Source of the DNA: Actinacidiphila oryziradicis
GTDB taxonomy: Bacteria > Actinomycetota > Actinomycetes > Streptomycetales > Streptomycetaceae
Assembly (NCBI RefSeq): GCF_005047355.1
Contig: NZ_SUMC01000006.1
Span: 124,001 to 188,000 of the forward strand
Reading direction: 5' to 3'
Length of the DNA: 64,000 nt
Shown: positions 62,312-64,000 of the stretch, one piece after another
Numbering within the stretch: the stretch's first letter is position 1
Layout of the letters: each line of letters begins with the position of its first letter
Translations under genes and position numbers: made by a program
The notes under the pieces: model-generated
Database searches by the model: none
What the model was told of the DNA's origin: nothing
What the model saw: the letters and a program-made list of their open reading frames with translations, nothing else

Positions 62312-62552
62312 TCAGCGGGCGGACCAGAGGATGCCTGCGATGTGGAGCCCCGCCAGGTAGATGGTTGCGGTCTTCTTCCTCCGAGTGGCAGGTGACCAGC
62401 GTGGCGTCGAGGTCCAGGACCATGCCGGGCAGACGCGGGCGGCGGGTGAGGTCGGCCAGCAGACCGGACCCTGCATGGATGACGGCACTTTCGCTTTTCC
62501 GATCAAGATCCGGACGCCGCCGCAAACGAAACACGCAGGCTAGAGAGGCCAA
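62312..62552 (-). mobile_element. chimeric transposase remnants
   Basis: On the minus strand GLLADLTRRPRLPGMVLDLD followed by ATLVTCHSEE resembles the catalytic strand of IS1380-type DDE transposases. The frame then changes and KTATIYLAGLHIAGILWSAR followed by a stop at 62312 resembles the C-terminus of a different (IS5-like) transposase. No terminal inverted repeats seen. Two decayed elements appear to have recombined here. Confidence 0.55.
62484..62544. repeat. degenerate ~60-bp repeat, copy 2
   Basis: Matches 57947-58005 in order and orientation. Here it is the start of the transposase remnant read on the minus strand. Confidence 0.5.
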
Positions 62553-62628
62553 AACAGCGTGCCCGCTCGGTAGGTCGTGCTCTACCGCCTACCGGCCCGT
62601 GCGTTGGTCGTGAGGAGCACTCGTGCTG

Positions 62629-62657
62629 GCCGGCCCGTGCGGAGGCACCGGGCCGGC
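62629..62657. terminator. hairpin between the STAND and CBS genes
   Basis: GCCGGCCCGTGC (62629-62640) pairs with GCACCGGGCCGGC (62645-62657) with one bulged base and a loop of four. It lies nine bases from the end of the minus-strand CBS gene. Confidence 0.5.
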
Positions 62658-62665
62658 TGATGCCG

Positions 62666-63700
62666 TCAAGGCTGAGCCGCAGAGTGGCCGTAGTCGGGGT
62701 CGTATTGCCTCATCATGCCGACGAATCCGTCCAGGAGCGCCAGCTGATCGGCTGTGAGCGGCTTCGGATCGAAGTGCATGACGTCATTACGCACCAGCCG
62801 CACCCGATCGAGCTGCTCGACGAAGAGTTCTCGGTCAACGCCCGGCCAGCCCAGCTTCGGCCAGAGATCCTCACGCCTGAGGAGCCTGACGTAGCCGCCG
62901 AACATCATGTGGTCCACCGCCTGTTTCCTGCCGGTCGCCACGCGCACGTCGTTCTCGTCGAAGGCACGCCCCAAGCAGCGTCGAAGACGCCGTTCGATCT
63001 CCCCCAGCGTGAAGAACGGCTTCGCGACGACCGCGAATTGGTCGGCGAGGTCAGCCGCGGTGACGATTCCGTTCACCGTGCCGTCCAGTCCGCGGACGAG
63101 TACGAACTCGTGCCTGCGGATCAGCGGCAGCGTTGGCAGCAGATGAGTCGTGGCCTCGACGAGTTGGTACTCGTTGGTGGTCGCGTTGGCAAGGCATGGC
63201 TCCCGTCCGGTCGAGTGCATGTGGGCAATGGAAGACCATGTGACGACGCCGTGGACCGTCGCGGCACCATCGAGCACCGGCAGCTGGGAGTAACCCCGCC
63301 CCGTCATGATCGTCGTCGCACGCGTGAGTGAGTCCCGGGGTGTGACCGACACCACGCCCTCGCGGGCGCAGGGCAGGTCGCCGACGCGCATGGCAATCCG
63401 GGGGAGGAGGCCGACAGCGTCCTCTTCGGCCGCAGGCTCCTCGTCACCGACAGCCGCCATCGGCTCTTCCGGCTCGGGCTCGGCATTTGGCTCACCCGTT
63501 GGCACGACGCGGACTTCGTCATCGATCGAACCGGCGGCGAATGGTGGCACGGTTGTGAGGTCGACGCGCGCCAGATCAAGCTGGATCCGCGGCACCGTTT
63601 CGTGGTTCCGCGTACGGCAGCCCCAGACGGCCAAGAGGTCGCGGATCCGGAGGGTGGCGCCCTTCAGCCCGATGAGGACGTCGTCATTCGGTGCGATCAC
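62666..63700 (-). CDS. CBS-domain protein with C-terminal HEPN/Swt1-like domain
   Basis: GTG at 63700 overlaps the upstream gene's stop by GTGA. Residues about 60-110 are acidic and disordered. A pair of CBS domains spans about 105-235: VVSVTPRDSLTRATTIMTGR and LPVLDGAATVHGVVTWSS, then HEFVLVRGLDGTVNGIVTAA. The C-terminal 100 residues are helical and contain VRNDVMHF near residue 304, which fits the Rx4-6H motif of HEPN domains, as in Swt1-type proteins. CBS pairs bind adenine nucleotides; HEPN domains are often RNases in defence systems. A nucleotide-controlled RNase is possible. Coupling to the next gene implies a shared task. Confidence 0.75.
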   Translation of the reverse strand: MIAPNDDVLIGLKGATLRIRDLLAVWGCRTRNHETVPRIQLDLARVDLTTVPPFAAGSIDDEVRVVPTGEPNAEPEPEEPMAAVGDEEPAAEEDAVGLLPRIAMRVGDLPCAREGVVSVTPRDSLTRATTIMTGRGYSQLPVLDGAATVHGVVTWSSIAHMHSTGREPCLANATTNEYQLVEATTHLLPTLPLIRRHEFVLVRGLDGTVNGIVTAADLADQFAVVAKPFFTLGEIERRLRRCLGRAFDENDVRVATGRKQAVDHMMFGGYVRLLRREDLWPKLGWPGVDRELFVEQLDRVRLVRNDVMHFDPKPLTADQLALLDGFVGMMRQYDPDYGHSAAQP

Positions 63701-64000
63701 GAGCCGCTCCGCTCACGAACCGGCGGCTTCCCCGTAGCTTCCTCCACCAGCTGCAGGAGGCTGTCTACCCGGGCCCGGTGGAACGCCTCAAAGTCGTCCG
63801 CGCGCAACGCCTTGGGATCGATCAGATGAGTGCCGACCAGGTCGTCGAACCACGCGCCCGGTGTGCCGGCCTCCTGCTCGAAAGCCTGCAGGTAGTCGGA
63901 CGGCGCGTTCCTGCCCACTGTGATGCCGGCCCGATAGGACATGGGCGTCTTGTTAACGATGCTGGAAGCCCTGGTGTCGGCCTGGAGGCCATTGCGCTCG
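63697..64000 (-). CDS. C-terminus of a DUF262-like protein, 5' end outside the window
   Basis: The frame is open to the window edge, so the start lies beyond base 64000. The visible 100 residues read NGLQADTRASSIVNKTPMSY, then GRNAPSDYLQAFEQEAG, DLVGTHLIDPKALRADDFEAF and LLQLVEEATGK. This looks like the C-terminal end of DUF262/GmrSD-type proteins (NKT ... APSDYL ... HLI ... DDFEAF). Such proteins include modified-DNA restriction enzymes. Overlap with the CBS-HEPN gene suggests a two-gene system. Identification is tentative, since the catalytic part is not visible. Confidence 0.6.
   Translation of the reverse strand, partial: ERNGLQADTRASSIVNKTPMSYRAGITVGRNAPSDYLQAFEQEAGTPGAWFDDLVGTHLIDPKALRADDFEAFHRARVDSLLQLVEEATGKPPVRERSGS

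Noticed and set aside
57947-62544. The 60-bp repeats as att sites of an integrated element
   Set aside because: They are only about 80 per cent alike, there is no integrase or tRNA gene near, and one lies in a transposase remnant.

Overview
The window is high-GC actinobacterial DNA, most likely from a Streptomyces chromosome. Third codon positions are almost all G or C, GTG and TTG starts are common, genes are coupled by ATGA/GTGA overlaps, and families typical of streptomycetes recur (AfsR-like NB-ARC/TPR regulator, Tat-exported amidases, F420-type LLM oxidoreductase, fused xanthine-dehydrogenase-like hydroxylase). Many truncated, frameshifted or deleted genes and transposase scraps suggest a recombination-prone accessory region, such as a genomic island or chromosome arm. 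I saw no tRNA, rRNA or CRISPR array.

Region by region: (1) 1-1919 is the 3' part of an NB-ARC/TPR regulator. (2) 2357-13643 is a defence island: an ATPase operon whose first gene has lost its middle, a 545-aa coiled-coil protein, an unknown minus-strand gene, a type IV restriction pair mcrB-mcrC, an HTH-fused N6-adenine-type methylase, a divergent RelE-UvrD fusion helicase, and a broken P-loop ATPase. (3) 13634-19803 (minus) is a tightly coupled exopolysaccharide operon: nucleotide-sugar dehydrogenase, GT2 synthase, a 35-aa membrane peptide, a membrane-anchored polysaccharide deacetylase and a Tat-exported lectin-like protein. The order resembles icaA-icaD-icaB or matAB. (4) 20477-21939 is a chimera of a broken polytopic membrane protein and an Ig-like C-terminus. 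(5) 22581-30904 is a complete four-gene Wadjet (SMC/Toprim) anti-plasmid operon.

(6) 31096-46711 is a catabolic and uptake cluster centred on a LysR regulator. One arm (minus) carries a small YdhR-like protein, an FAD subunit, a fused [2Fe-2S]/molybdopterin hydroxylase and a 3-hydroxyisobutyrate-dehydrogenase-like reductase. The other arm (plus) carries a gamma-glutamyltransferase-like Ntn hydrolase, a four-component peptide-type ABC importer in four ORFs (the last a double ATPase), and an exported amidase. The gene set suggests import and oxidative breakdown of an amide or N-heterocycle; the substrate is unknown. (7) 46953-51955 holds an SDR oxidoreductase, a DUF2786 protein, and a second Tat amidase coupled to a small AtzG-like partner. 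(8) 52052-57800 is debris with intact genes between: an RHS toxin remnant with a surviving immunity gene, an aminoglycoside-phosphotransferase-like kinase, a beta-protein fragment, an LLM oxidoreductase, a twice-frameshifted CGNR regulator and a methyltransferase.

(9) 58002-64000 has a 57-aa membrane protein divergent from a 1292-aa STAND NTPase with a long helical repeat array. After this come transposase scraps, then a CBS-HEPN protein coupled to the 3' end of a gene that runs out of the window and resembles the C-terminus of DUF262-type proteins.

All family calls were made by eye from motifs; no database search was run. The most interesting candidates are the ica-like operon with a 35-aa peptide, the RelE-helicase/HTH-methylase divergon, the STAND protein with an aberrant P-loop, and the CBS-HEPN/DUF262-like pair.
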